Below are positions 11,314 through 22,395 of a stretch of 64,000 nt of DNA, piece by piece. Position 1 is the first letter of the stretch. Each line of letters begins with the position of its first letter. Source of the stretch: Pyrenopolyporus hunteri (taxonomy: Eukaryota; Ascomycota; Sordariomycetes; Xylariales; Hypoxylaceae); the NCBI GenBank assembly GCA_902806595.1, contig CADCXC010000035.1, positions 1,488,001-1,552,000 on the forward strand, in the 5' to 3' direction. A program made the translations under genes and the position numbers. Below the pieces are notes generated by a model. It was not told the DNA's origin and did not search any database. It worked only from the letters and a program-made list of their open reading frames with translations.

Positions 11314-12761
11314 ATGACAACACAGAAGGGCGTGGAAATCGAGTGCCAAGTTGAGTATGCCGTTGGCATATCTGTCTTCGCCTTACGGTTGCTCGGAAGA
11401 GTGCTGCACCAGGGCGTACGCGGGCTACGCTGGGAGGATTTCTTTACGATCGTTTCGATAGTAGGTTTATTATAACCCTAGTCTCAAGGGAATATCAGCT
11501 AACGAATCGCGTAACTACTCTAGGCCATTTGGACGGTCAACATAGCCCTAGTGCATTACATCGGCGTTTACGGAACTAGTGTCGGGCAAACTGATGCATC
11601 GGTCTCGATACTAGACGACGACGAAGTTGAAAGGATAAGGCTGGGAGACAAACTGATCTTTGCCTCTTGGGTGTGCTACATCTGCCTCACCTGGTCGATG
11701 AAAGGCATTGCCCTCTTCCTCCATAGTCGTCTGGTACTTCCTGCCTATAGCTGTAACTCATTCGGGGAGATGCTTATACTCGCTAGGCAGCAGGCGTCTG
11801 GCAAGATCGGCTAGGCCTAGGGATTCGCTGGGGCACCCTCATGACTTTCTCGGCCGCCCTCATATTTCAGCTCGCTTTCTGCACACCTCTCGAATTAGCC
11901 TGGCAGGTCAAGCCCTCACCCAGCGGTTAGTGACAAGCTCTACGTATGATGTTAGCATACTGCTTGCTCTTCCGTTATTGACTGTTATCAGCTAATAAGA
12001 CGTTATAATAGATAACTGTGTCTTTCGCAGGGAGAACTACATCGTGTACCTGGTCCTTAGCGTTGTGTAGGCACCCTACTCCCTGCTGATGGGGCGTTAA
12101 CTTAAGTCGGCGTGATCTGACCTACTATAGTTCCGAGTTAGGCATATTGGCTATTCCTCTATCGCTATTTTGGCGGCTGAGAATTCCGCCTCGTAAGAAG
12201 TTCTTCCTCGTCTCGCTCTTCGGTTCCGGAATATTTACCGTCATCGCCACTCTTCTACGAACGGTATTTTCACTCCAATCTCAGCTTGACCTTCGCATTC
12301 CCACGCAGTGGTCCAGTCGTGAGTATGTGGTCACCACTTTCGTGGTTTCGGCGCCGGCCGTCCTACCGCTCTTTGACCGGCGCCTGTGGGAGGCGCAAAG
12401 ATTCTCAACGCAGTTGAGTGTATTCAGGCCCAATAAGGCCGTGCTCAGCCCGAGGGAGGGTTCAGAGACGAGTAGTACTTGCGTCTCGATCGAGAAGCGG
12501 AACTATGTTGGAGATATGCAGAGCCCTATCGGCGAGAATACGCTCGGCATACTTTCTCGAGATTTGTCCGTAAGGTCTGATAACCCTAAGCTAAGGTTAC
12601 CAAGCGAGCTGAGCGATGCGCGCTTTGAGCGATGTTCGGATGAAGAAGCAGGTTATGTCACCGAGCTACCTAAGGTTAAAGAAGAATGGAGTACAAACCC
12701 GTCAACAGTGGACTTTGATGGATCGGGGGTTGAACCACAGACGCCAAAAGCGATCCTGTGA
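11314..12761 (+). CDS. Fungal rhodopsin-domain (seven-helix) integral membrane protein
   Basis: Five exons, 11314-11460, 11524-11733, 11787-11925, 12012-12066 and 12131-12761, give 393 residues; all four introns (53-86 bases) are GT-AG and every junction keeps frame. The protein matches the large fungal family of unknown function with a rhodopsin-like fold. It has an early helix ending in RLLGRVLHQGVRGLRWEDF, a conserved segment SWVCYICLTWSMKGIALF, then GIRWGTLMTFSAALIFQLAF leading to DNCVFRRENYIVYLVLSVV. It continues with LGILAIPLSLFWRLRIPP and GIFTVIATLLRTVFSL, as expected for the last helices. A Ser/Glu-rich cytosolic tail of about 130 residues follows. Relatives include PTH11-like receptors and proteins near secondary-metabolite clusters, but no ligand can be inferred. 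An upstream extension of the start is possible; Met at 11314 is the first in frame before helix 1. Confidence 0.85.
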
Positions 12762-14246
12762 TCTTCCCTCTAAATTTATATACTTATTTCCAAGGACGCC
12801 AAAACCGTGTTTCTCCCGAGCTACCGAAATTCGCCTCGGAGATGGGTATTGCAACCACTCACCTGTGAGGCGAGGTATTAAAAGGCTTCGTGATAAAAAT
12901 AGTCGTGGTCGAGCCCCTCAAAAGCCCTTGATACTATTTCAAAGACTTGGAAGGCTTGTTAATCCTCTTCGCTGTCATAGCGGTATCTACTCATACCGGG
13001 TGGGTATTGTCGATTATTCGGGTGATGCCATAACTGGTACCTGTCAGATACCGATGACCTCTTATGTAAAACCCCTTTTAATTGAAGCATCGGGGCTTAG
13101 TCGTCCAGTTGGCTTATGTAAGTGAACAGGAGCCCAATATTGTATAATTAGGTCATAGTTGTGTTAAGTTACCGGCGGTTAGCTTACCGATTCCATCTAA
13201 ACCTTCACGAATGTATCGCCTATGTGTTCAGCTTTCTTTCCTTTCCTTTTCTTCTCTTTTAACTTGAATCCCGGAAGAGTCTTGTTGGCACATACGTGTT
13301 TCTGCTCCAAAATATGTAACTATCGCAATAGTGTAGCGTCGGCTGTGTGGCGTCTGGCCTGACGCGTTCCGGCTCCGCCACGGACGAGACCATGTGAGCA
13401 TGGAGTTCCATGGATTTATGTTCTGCGCATAGCTAAGAGATACTTCTTCTCAATCGGACTCCGGCCAGGGGAGGTAGAATCGAGGGCTTTATTTTACAGT
13501 GAGTTCAATATGATATGATATGAATCCGTAAGTGATAGTAGAGAATTCGTGGACGTGGTTTGAAACTTGTAAAATAGCGAAAGAAAAGTCCTTAATTACG
13601 TAGATACTTGGGTACTTACGAGCACCTAGACCACCTAAACGGTACAATACATGTAAAACCAGTCTGGTATGTAAAGCTGACTAAGTTATCACATGACTGT
13701 TGCTCTCTCGTTGTCGAGGGACATGAGTGATGAATGTACCCAGGTACTTACGTGCATGTACCTACCTTTGACGGAGTACCAGGTAATTTGATGTTTGTAT
13801 GGAGGACATGGATCGAATGCCCTAGGCACGTCCTCTTAGCGCCCCGTCAAGTTACGACCCAGGATCACCTGTAGCGAGGTATTCCAGCATGTACCTACCT
13901 ACCTGCTCTCCCTAAGCTAAACCTTTTGCTCGCAACCAAGTATGTACAATACATACCACTCCCAAACAACCAAGCGTCTCGGATACGACTTTAGCCTTCG
14001 CAACCTTCCCTAACTTCTGCCTCCCTCCAACCTCTCTTCCTCTGCCTCTTCCTCTGCTTCTTCCATTCCCAACTCTCTTCGCCACACGCATACCATCAAT
14101 CCGGAACCAGATCTGATTCCCCAGTCGCCAGCGAAAACAATTTCATCTTTCCTGCATTTAATTCCGGCGCCGGTTTCTCGTAAACTCTCCCCACCTCTAT
14201 TGAAAAGACATCACCACCCGACCGTCCAAAATCCCAACTCTCCATA
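12762..14246. other. Intergenic stretch with pyrimidine-rich promoter of the v-SNARE gene
   Basis: No gene seen. A 170-codon frame overlaps the 3' end of the rhodopsin-domain gene but has no motif. From about 13990 the plus strand is strongly C/T-rich (TCTTCCTCTGCCTCTTCC and similar), which is typical of the transcription-start region of highly expressed fungal genes. Confidence 0.6.
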
Positions 14247-15125
14247 ATGTCGGGCCAGGACGCTCCCTATGACCCCTACATTCCCAGCGGCCAGTCCGCA
14301 CCACAACAGGGCGGCAATGCTCGAACCCAGGCATTGCAAGCGGTAAGTCCATTTCGTCGCTAAAGTGGAAAATTCGATGGTTTCGCACCCAAATCACGAG
14401 ATGTCCGATGGCCAACGCGAGAACGAACTGCGACAATACAAGCACCCGAGCCGGCCTCTACACCCAACCGCATCCGTCGCAGGTCTACGGGGCAACCTGT
14501 ACCTGTCCTATCGACCATGGCATTCATCACAACAATACCCGGTGAATTATTAGCGAACGATAGGAAAAGGATGCGCATGCGAGCACTATTGATGGAAGCC
14601 TCGGATTCGTGGACCCGTTTTTGGTAACCGCTTCTCGACCTAATAGTATGGTTCACGCCCTCGCGCCGAATCCTAGGCATCGTTGACGGCGCATTTGGCA
14701 CTATGACGATACGAAAACAACAAACTACGATAGCTCGTGATTTGGGGGCCAACTATCAAATGATTCGTAAACAATTCAAGATGTAAGCTGACAGCTGGTA
14801 TCATAGCAAATCGACGATACCGTCGGCGTCATGCGAGAGAACATCAACAAGGTATCGCAACGTGGCGAGCGTCTCGATGCCCTCCAAGACAAGACCGACA
14901 ACCTAGCCGTCTCGGCCCAGGGCTTCCGTCGCGGCGCCAACAGAGTCCGCAAACAGATGTGGTGGAAGGACATGAAGATGAGGATGTGCTTGATCGCCGG
15001 TATCATCATCCTAATTCTCATTATCGTCATTCCTTCCGGTAGGTCCTCGCTTTCACCCTTCGGAGATGAAAAGCCATCTAACCCGTATTTTTCTAGTCCT
15101 CGCTGGCCAGGGCAAGATACACTAA
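14247..15125 (+). CDS. snc1: Synaptobrevin / Snc1-type v-SNARE
   Basis: R-SNARE that drives fusion of secretory vesicles with the plasma membrane and takes part in endocytic recycling. Exons are 14247-14342, 14807-15038 and 15097-15125, giving 118 residues, the usual size. Residues about 27-87 form the coiled-coil SNARE motif (TQALQA, then IDDTVGVMRENINKVSQRGE); the zero-layer arginine is Arg51 by alignment with VAMP proteins. The juxtamembrane segment RKQMWWKDMKMR carries the conserved tryptophans. A single C-terminal membrane anchor (CLIAGIIILILIIVIPSVL) ends with a short luminal tail. The first intron is 464 bases, far longer than the others in the window; it separates the variable N-terminal region from the SNARE motif. 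The last intron (58 bases) lies at the end of the anchor. Confidence 0.95.
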
Positions 15126-16600
15126 ATTGACATTGTACATGACTGAGCGCACCGAGTGCTGTTCGGCTCGATGACACGATGACGGGGTTGAATCTCGCAA
15201 GCTACGAGCACCGCACGTTGACGAAGACGAAAAAGAAAAACGAAATTCCCGATCATGGAACATTTTTTTCGGAGTCGTGGCACAGAAAGAGGAGTTTGCC
15301 TTTGATGATTTGACCGGTCTTTCTTTGGCTCGCAAATGGGACGAACGAATTCAGAAACGCTTGGGATACCTGCCGATGACAAAACCCCCCCAAACCTAGC
15401 CCTGCGGGCGGAACCGGTGGTGGAAGAAGACCAAACTTGTATGTATGATGGCGAGGCGTTTTTCCGACTAATTTAAGATATCTTACGAACCCCCTCTGAA
15501 GATCAGAACTGGCGTATAAACTACCTAATTACTACCTCTAATCGTTTAGTCTTCTACCTGCGCTTGTGAACGTATATCCCGGGTTGGGAGTAGTCGCTAT
15601 GATATAAGAACTATTGTGTCGGCTACGTGACACTAATATTATCGTCGACTTTTAAAGGAGTTTAATATATCGAGAGTGAATCGACTACAGGACTCTTCGA
15701 TATCGTAATGGTTCAGCGTATCTCATGTCCCTAGACCTACCCACCCACTTACGTATTACATGATGTTTCTACGAACCTTATTACACTTTGGCACTTTCAT
15801 CCCTCCTTATTACGCAGTCCGGCGGGACTTTGTTTATCGCCGGGATAGTTACCTACCTACCTACCACCTACCTAGGTATCTCGAGTACTCGTGCGTGACT
15901 TAGACATATTTCTGTAAGTCGGGACGATATAAAAACTTTGTCTTAGGTAGGTAGGTAGATACGTAGTACTGTGTCTTATTGGAGCGGGTATTAGGAGGAG
16001 AGGACGGATTAGATCAGCGTAAAAAGGTCCGAGAACCAGTAGGTAGGTAGGTAGGTAGGAGGTAGTGACAACAGGATTGGATTAGAGGCGTTGGGACTTA
16101 TAGTTGCACCATTTATACATATATGTAGGTAACTGCAAGAGAACAGAAATCTTGAATGTAACACGTTAGATCTAGTCGGAGCTTTTCTCTTTTTTTTTCT
16201 TCTTTATTTCTTTCGCTCTCAAGCCACGTGGTCCTTCTGTTTATAGAAGTGTACATCGTCATAGTTCCTACGGCCTCGAAACGATTGGTCTCTTGCTACC
16301 ATCACTTGCCACGATGTTACCTATAACAAGGCATTATACGTAAAGCAATCACGTAGCATGACACAACGCTCTTGATCCCGCATAGGTATGATTTCATTCT
16401 TCATTAATGAGATGAAGATGAACTACTTAGGTAGGTACCTAGGTAGACAGATAGGTAGGCAGGTAGCCGACCAACGATACGCCGACCGAGATAGCTAGCT
16501 TACTCTCGATCTTAGCCCAGTAGTAAGGGGTATGTTATGTGCACATGTCGCCTATGATATAGGACGGTCTGGTATAAGATTCACAAGACAGGGCGCCCGA
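15126..16600. other. Intergenic stretch rich in TAGG repeats
   Basis: No gene seen. It holds several TAGG/CCTA tracts, listed separately, and a T-rich run at about 16186-16210. The first part is the 3' region of the v-SNARE gene. Confidence 0.6.
15851..16465. repeat. Cluster of TAGG/CCTA tetranucleotide tracts
   Basis: Tracts of CCTA or TAGG occur at 15851-15880, 15943-15959, 16040-16060 and 16427-16465, in both orientations. Two of them contain the palindrome ACCTAGGT (15870 and 16437). Oppositely oriented tracts could pair into hairpins. Confidence 0.85.
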
Positions 16601-17236
16601 TCACCGACTTACATCACCAGCTTGGCTTTCCGGGAAATCCTCGAATATCCAGTGGTGGATCCCTTCGTCGCACGCCTGGTACATGCTCAAGATCATGACG
16701 ACCACAAAGGTAAATAATGCTGCGTCCAGTTTTTGTATATTGGCAATAGTCGGGAACGCGGCCTTGCAAGCGGCACTTTGCGTGAACTGAGAGACGGCGT
16801 GCGCAAATTGGAGGCTTTGGGTTCGTGAGCTGTTGGGGTCGGACCCTATTAGGTGGTCGACCCTTTGGTCACCAGTAAGCCATTTGAAACCCTGAAGACG
16901 CTCTATATCATTGTAGAGAGTCGTAGGGTGCGGCGGAGAGGCGTCGGAGCTATGTTCTATGTAGTTGGTGTTATATTCGTCGTAGGCCGCCTCGATCTCG
17001 TGTCTTCGAAGGAAGTGTCTCACGTGACATATGTTGATATTAAGCATGCTACCAATTGACCATGCCAGTGGCACGAGGTGGAGGAGGGTCCGCGTCTCCT
17101 TAATGGGTATTGAGAAGACCTGGATGATAAACAGTCTATCCATCGCAGGTATATCTGTATAACCTACGCCGGTAGCGAGTGCCGCCAGTTTCCTCGCTAG
17201 TGAAGGACAAACGTCCTGAGTTTGATCTTGCATCAT
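16601..17236 (-). CDS. Hypothetical protein, possibly membrane-associated; gene structure incomplete
   Basis: Open frame of 211 codons that I do not recognise. It has balanced amino-acid usage, unlike the shadow frames, with possible helices such as HLVPLAWSIGSMLNINI and a hydrophobic segment LFTFVVVMILSMY near residue 180. The frame ends a few codons after a good donor (GTAAGT, right after GESQAGD-like sequence), so it probably continues in a further exon; an acceptor at about 16553 (ATCATAG) would add some 18 codons. On the 5' side, minus-strand DNA at about 17334-17440 has another open stretch encoding a hydrophobic helix (TILPTVSFILSLIGLALL), possibly an upstream exon. The start at 17236 is therefore uncertain. 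Confidence 0.4.
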   Translation of the reverse strand: MMQDQTQDVCPSLARKLAALATGVGYTDIPAMDRLFIIQVFSIPIKETRTLLHLVPLAWSIGSMLNINICHVRHFLRRHEIEAAYDEYNTNYIEHSSDASPPHPTTLYNDIERLQGFKWLTGDQRVDHLIGSDPNSSRTQSLQFAHAVSQFTQSAACKAAFPTIANIQKLDAALFTFVVVMILSMYQACDEGIHHWIFEDFPESQAGDVSR

Positions 17237-18107
17237 GTACGTTGTACTCCCAAATTCGTTTCTCCGATGGGCGTAGTAGAATGAAATATTTGCGGACGGG
17301 GAGACGTTATCGCTCGAGGAGCGCTAAGCCTATAAGACTCAATATGAAAGAGACTGTAGGCAGGATGGTGACTGCGTTCTGCAACCCCGGATAAGGGGGG
17401 GAGAGCAATTCAACCAAATAAATAGGCGTCGATACTTCTTGATGAAGCTAGAGCAATCAATTAGTGGAACTAGAATGATATATCTTTTTTGATGAGCTTG
17501 GGGCTCTGCCTCAGCTTAAGCTATACTAGAGTGATAGATAAAGGATATCCCTTTCGGGGTTGCGAAGAAAGGCAGGATATCACAACTTAACCCAGGCAGC
17601 AGACCCAGGTTTTCGCCGTATACGCGGTTACAACCTTTTTGTCCACTTGCCTACCTACTTAGATTCCTACCTTGGTAAACATTAGCAGCGCGTATAGAAG
17701 GCGGGATGATCGTCTAGTATACTTTCCTATACGCGTAAGTCATGGTGATGCCGTTAAGGCTTTAGCATAATCGCCGCTAGGATATGCTAGGCCTCTCAAT
17801 TAGCGGCGGATGGGGGGAAAAGAGCCACGTAGGTAAGCGAGTAGGATGGATATTTCTGGTTAGGGGTAGAAATCGTAGTAAAAAAACAATGGGTTCGCAG
17901 GCGGCGAGAATCAGACCTCCAATGGTTGTTGGGATTGACCATCCCGTGGCTTGTCCCTAGGATTGAAAGCCGAAAAGTGGTCTGTCTTAGACCTATCTAT
18001 TATTTATGATGTCGGCAAATAAACAAACATATCCCAAAAGGAACGTGGAGGTTGGGAAAGGATGCTGTCGCATCAGGCCCCCTAAGATAGCGACGCAACG
18101 TGCGGTC
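17237..18107. other. Intergenic stretch
   Basis: Apart from the possible upstream exon on the minus strand at about 17334-17440, I see no gene here. Stop codons are frequent in all frames. Confidence 0.5.
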
Positions 18108-18548
18108 CTATGAATGATGAGTGTGGAAATCTGAACTTGCCCGGCTGCATACGGTAATAGCCAAATTTCCGAGCTGATGCACCTTTTGGAGAAGGTTGGA
18201 GAGGATGACTCGTTTGCTAGTATATTTTACTCCTCTCTGCCGTATATCATAGTAGCCGGGGCTCGAGATGCTCTCGCAATCGCCATCTAGCAGTACGAGG
18301 GCGAATACAGAGGAGCAACTTCGGCTTGCGTTACGCCGGAGGAGATCAATCTGGCTGCATGAGCACTGCCTCCCGTCTAAAGTCGGCAAGTGAATGACTG
18401 CCGTCTTAAGCGCTCATACGATTTTCGCAGACGCGGAGGGATTTTCTTTTTGCGTAGACTCCAAATTGTCACCGAATTTGCTGGATATTGGAATCCTGTC
18501 TGATAGCTGGAGCACATTCTCGACCGAGTCGAGCAACGAGAGGGTGTC
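18108..18548 (-). pseudogene. Possible relic of an AflR-type transcription factor C-terminal domain
   Basis: One minus-strand frame reads for about 145 codons with a single internal TGA near 18390. It contains CSCSQ at the place where AflR-family proteins have a short C-x-C motif, and near the end RVILSNLLQKVHQLGNL, which resembles the terminal helix of that domain. The hydrophobic core between the two (normally a conserved helix ending in WYAA-like residues) is not preserved, and no Zn2Cys6 finger is visible upstream. The similarity is weak. This may be a decayed copy or a coincidence. Confidence 0.25.
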
Positions 18549-19209
18549 GCCGGATTACTGGAATGGGAAAATACCTATGGCTGGGTGCTTTCAAGGGTAA
18601 TGTATATGATATCTATGTTGAAAAGTTGAAAAATGACGAGTTCCTACCTTAGCTGGCATCTCGGCGACCGGCTGTAATCTTGAATATAAAGTAATATGAA
18701 GTGGTCATGCAGAATCAGGTCCTGACAAGTCGAAGCTACCCCAGGTTTCTGATATGGCAGATCGGACATAATTGGACGTGATGGCCTTGGCTGTGTAAGG
18801 TACGGTAGTGAAGCTCTTGGATCTGCTGCGGCTTGAAGCTTGGAGGCCTGAGCGAATGCGCCAAGGTCGGTGGTGAGGGTGGGTAGATGTGACGGTTTTG
18901 TTGAATCCGGTCAAAGGGTCCAGAGGTGAAGGGGATTCCGGGTGTTGTTCTTGTTCGGAGGAGTATCAAAGTATTCTATTATGTATACCCTACCACCTAT
19001 ACATGTAGGTAGGGTAACGTAACGAACTTCGCTATAGTAAGATATGTACCTATGTATAATACGACACAATAGTAGACTTCTTCTAATTGAATGATGAGGG
19101 GTCATGTACCCCCCCAAACAAGGGTTAAAGTGAAAAAGTTCGACCCTTCTCCAAATCTCAATTGGTGGCTCGCTGCGGTTTTCGGCGTTCCAAGAACATT
19201 ACTCGAGAA

Positions 19210-19230
19210 TTTTTTTTTCTTTTTTTTTTT
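19210..19230. promoter_or_regulatory. Poly(dT) tract in the ARG5,6 promoter
   Basis: A 21-base run of T broken by one C lies about 415 bases before the ARG5,6 start codon. Poly(dA:dT) tracts disfavour nucleosomes and are common in fungal promoters; its role here is inferred. Confidence 0.45.
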
Positions 19231-19452
19231 CCCTTGTCACGACGTACAAGGTTATCCGTTCCCTGGCGTTAACAACTATCGCGGCGACTCGATCTCTGCC
19301 CCTCCCCATAACCTCCTAGCAATGTAAACTTAAACAACTTAAACTAGCACTTAATCTTTTCTTTTTTTCTTAACATCTAGACACTTCAGGTAATTAATTT
19401 TTTGTAGTCCAATCGCCGGCCCACTGCGCCTTTTGCATTGTATTTTCCCTCC

Positions 19453-19458
19453 CACGTG
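19453..19458. promoter_or_regulatory. CACGTG (E-box) in the ARG5,6 promoter
   Basis: Perfect CACGTG palindrome, 27 bases before the TGACTCA site. It is a binding site for bHLH factors (Cbf1-like) in fungi; function here is inferred from position only. Confidence 0.4.
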
Positions 19459-19484
19459 CTTTTTGCCTACCGTGTTTATTTAAC

Positions 19485-19491
19485 TGACTCA
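19485..19491 (+). promoter_or_regulatory. CPC1/Gcn4-type site TGACTCA upstream of ARG5,6
   Basis: Perfect 7-base match to the site bound by the cross-pathway control factor CPC1/CpcA (yeast Gcn4), 153 bases before the start codon. ARG5,6 is a classical target of general amino-acid control, so the site is probably functional. Confidence 0.7.
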
Positions 19492-19644
19492 ACCTGCAAT
19501 TCCAAATTAGCCCTTCCATTCCTCGAGGTCACCCAGAGTTTGCCGGCGGCAGCTTGATCCTCCTCGCGATACCACGGCTTTACAGGCCGTGGAAGTGCCA
19601 ATTGGGACCCATAGACTTCGTCGTTCGCTTTCCCGTCTAAGACG

Positions 19645-22395
19645 ATGCTACCAGTTCGCGCAGTGCGAGTGGCCGTTCGGGCTGGCTCTCGTCGAGTTTC
19701 TCCCCGAGTGACCCGTCTATCCCCAGCATTCGCCACGAACCTCCCACTACGAACCTCCCAAGCTGCCTACTCTTCTGCTCGGTCTAACGACTCGACTACG
19801 CGCGCCGCCGTCATACAGGTCCTCAACAACGTCGGTTCCAAGAGAGAGGTTAAGCAGTACCTCTCTCATTTCTCATCCGTCTCCTCCCAGCAATTCGCCG
19901 TCATCAAGGTCGGAGGTGCTATCTTGACCGAGTACCTAGATGAGCTCTGCTCGTCCCTGGCCTTCCTGTACCACGTCGGACTTTTCCCCATTATTGTCCA
20001 TGGCGCTGGTCCGCAGCTCAACAAGCTCCTCGAAGAGGCCGGTGTTGAACCCGAGTTTGAGGAGGGAATCCGTATCACCGACGGGAAAACCCTGGGAATT
20101 GCCAGACGACTTTTCCTGGCCGAAAACCTGAAGCTCGTCCAGCGGCTAGAAGAGATGGGCGTCCGCGCTCGGCCTATTACCTCTAGCGTCTTCACGGCCG
20201 ACTACCTCAATAAGGACAAGTGGAAGTACGTCGGAAAGATTACTGAAGTTAATAAGGAGCCGATCCAGACCGCTATCGAAAACGGCTATCTGCCAATCCT
20301 TACCTCCATGGCGGAGACCAGGGAGGGACAGGTGCTAAATGTCAACGCCGATGTCGCAGCGGGAGAGCTAGCTCGCGAGTTCGAACCATTGAAGGTCGTA
20401 TACCTTAGCGAGAAGGGTGGGTTGTTCGATGGCAACGTGCAGAAGATCTCCGCTATTAATCTCGATGAGGAGTATGAGCATATCATGGCGCAACCCTGGT
20501 GCAAATTCGGGACTCGGCTAAAGATTCGAGAGATAAAGGAGCTCCTGGATACTCTTCCGCGCTCATCTAGCGTTGCCATCATCCACCCCGCCGACCTACA
20601 GAAAGAGTTGTTCACGGATTCTGGCGCCGGGACTCTCATTCGCCGAGGGGACAAGTTGATGACTGCGGAGAGCGTCGCTGATTTCAGCGATCTCGCAAAA
20701 CTTAAGGATGTTCTTGTTCGAGATCGTGAGGTACGAGATGCTAGGGCTACGGTGGATCGATATCTAGATTTCCTAAAGGGACGGAAATTCAAGGCCTACT
20801 TCGATGAGCCTATGAAGGCCCTGGCTGTCGTCCTCGACCCCGCCCCGGATCAGTCCTATTCTACGCTGGCTACCTTAACGATAACGAAATCCGGCTGGCT
20901 AACGAATGTTGCCGACAACCTCTTTGCCGCGATCAAGAAAGAGTACCCTAGTTTGGTCTGGACTGTCAAAGCCGACGACGAGAATCTCACTTGGTTCTTC
21001 GACAAGGCCTCCGGGAGCATTGTCAGGGGCAACGATGTTATGTTCTGGTATGGAATCGAGCCCGGCGAGGAGTTGAATAAGCTTATGAGGGAATTCACCC
21101 TCCACGGCCGGGCAATGCTCGGCGATTCCAATTTGGAGTCTCGACTCCACCGAGCAGCCCAGGTCGCCTCCGAGAATCTACGCGCACACTTCGCCTCCGG
21201 CTCCGTAGCTAACCAGGCACGGGGTTTCTCGACGCTCGCCCGTCGCTCTACGTTAGGAGCCACCCCATTGAATGCTTTTGCGCGGGGATCACGTAGAGGA
21301 TTCGCGACCGAGACTAACCCCAACCCGCCATACGGCAAAAAGCACGCATCAAACACACAGCCTTCTAGGGTTGCGTTGATCGGTGCTCGAGGTTATACCG
21401 GGCAGAATTTGATCAGCCTCATTAACACACATCCTAACTTCGAGCTTCGACATGTGTCATCGCGGGAGTTAGCAGGGAAAAAACTGGAAGGCTACACAAA
21501 GAAGGAAATCATCTACGAAAACTTGAGCTTCGACGACGTTTACGAGATGGAGAAGAAAGGGAAAATAGACGTGTGGGTTATGGCATTACCGAACGGCGTT
21601 TGCAAGCCGTATGTTGACGCCATCAACAAGGCCAAAGAGTCCTCTCCCAGAGAAGACAGCAGCGTGATTGTGGATCTCTCCGCGGACTACCGATTCGACA
21701 ACTCGTGGACCTACGGACTTCCTGAGTTGGTAAAGCGATCGAAGATTGCTCAAGCCACGCACATCTCAAACCCTGGCTGCTACGCCACGGCAGCCCAGCT
21801 CGGCATTTCGCCACTCGTGGAACACCTCGGTGGGCAGCCTACCATCTTCGGTGTATCCGGTTATTCGGGGGCAGGCACCAAGCCTTCCCCAAAGAACAAC
21901 GTAGAGCTCCTGACGGACAACCTCATCCCTTATAGCTTAACGGACCACATTCACGAGAAGGAAATTAGCAGCCAACTCGGCGTTGAAGTCGGGTTTATTC
22001 CTCACGTCGCCGTGTGGTTCCAGGGCATTCATCACACAATTAACATCCCGCTCAACAAGACGATGACTTCGCGGGATATTAGGCAGATGTATCAGGATAG
22101 GTACGCGGGTGAGAAGCTGGTGAAGGTGATAGGTGAGGCTCCGTTGGTGAAAGCCATCAGTGGGAAGCACGGCGTCGAGATCGGCGGGTTTGCTGTTCAC
22201 AGTTCGGGAAAGCGAGTGGTTATCTGCGTGACGATCGATAACCTGCTCAAGGGGGCTGCAACACAATGTCTACGTGAGTATTTTTCCGTTCGTCGAAAGT
22301 CTCACGTATAGTTCGAGGATGCTAACATGGATTTAGAAAATATGAACTTGGCACGCGGGTATGCGGAGTACGAAGGTATACCTCCAATGGAATAG
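19645..22395 (+). CDS. arg-6: Bifunctional acetylglutamate kinase / N-acetyl-gamma-glutamyl-phosphate reductase, mitochondrial
   Basis: One polyprotein supplies steps two and three of mitochondrial arginine (ornithine) synthesis: phosphorylation of N-acetylglutamate and NADPH reduction to the semialdehyde. Exons are 19645-22273 and 22337-22395, giving 895 residues; the 63-base intron has GTGAGT and a GCTAAC branch point, and the second exon restores the conserved end YAEYEGIPPME. Residues 1-45 are an Arg/Ser-rich mitochondrial presequence. The kinase domain spans about 80-320 (AVIKVGGAIL, IIVHGAGPQLN). A vertebrate-like acetyltransferase-type domain spans about 380-480 and is known to mediate feedback control by arginine. 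A second presequence-like stretch (GSRRGFATE, near 549) marks the expected internal cleavage. The reductase spans about 570-895 with nucleotide motif LIGARGYTGQN and catalytic Cys712 in NPGCYAT. Yeast name ARG5,6; Neurospora arg-6. Confidence 0.97.

Larger units (their letters stand above)
18549..19644. other. Intergenic stretch with the ARG5,6 promoter
   Basis: No gene supported. The second half is the ARG5,6 promoter, with a poly-T tract, a CACGTG box and a TGACTCA site, listed separately. Confidence 0.65.

Noticed and set aside
14360..14752. 130-codon minus-strand frame
   Set aside because: Lies within the first intron of the v-SNARE gene on the opposite strand; no motif.
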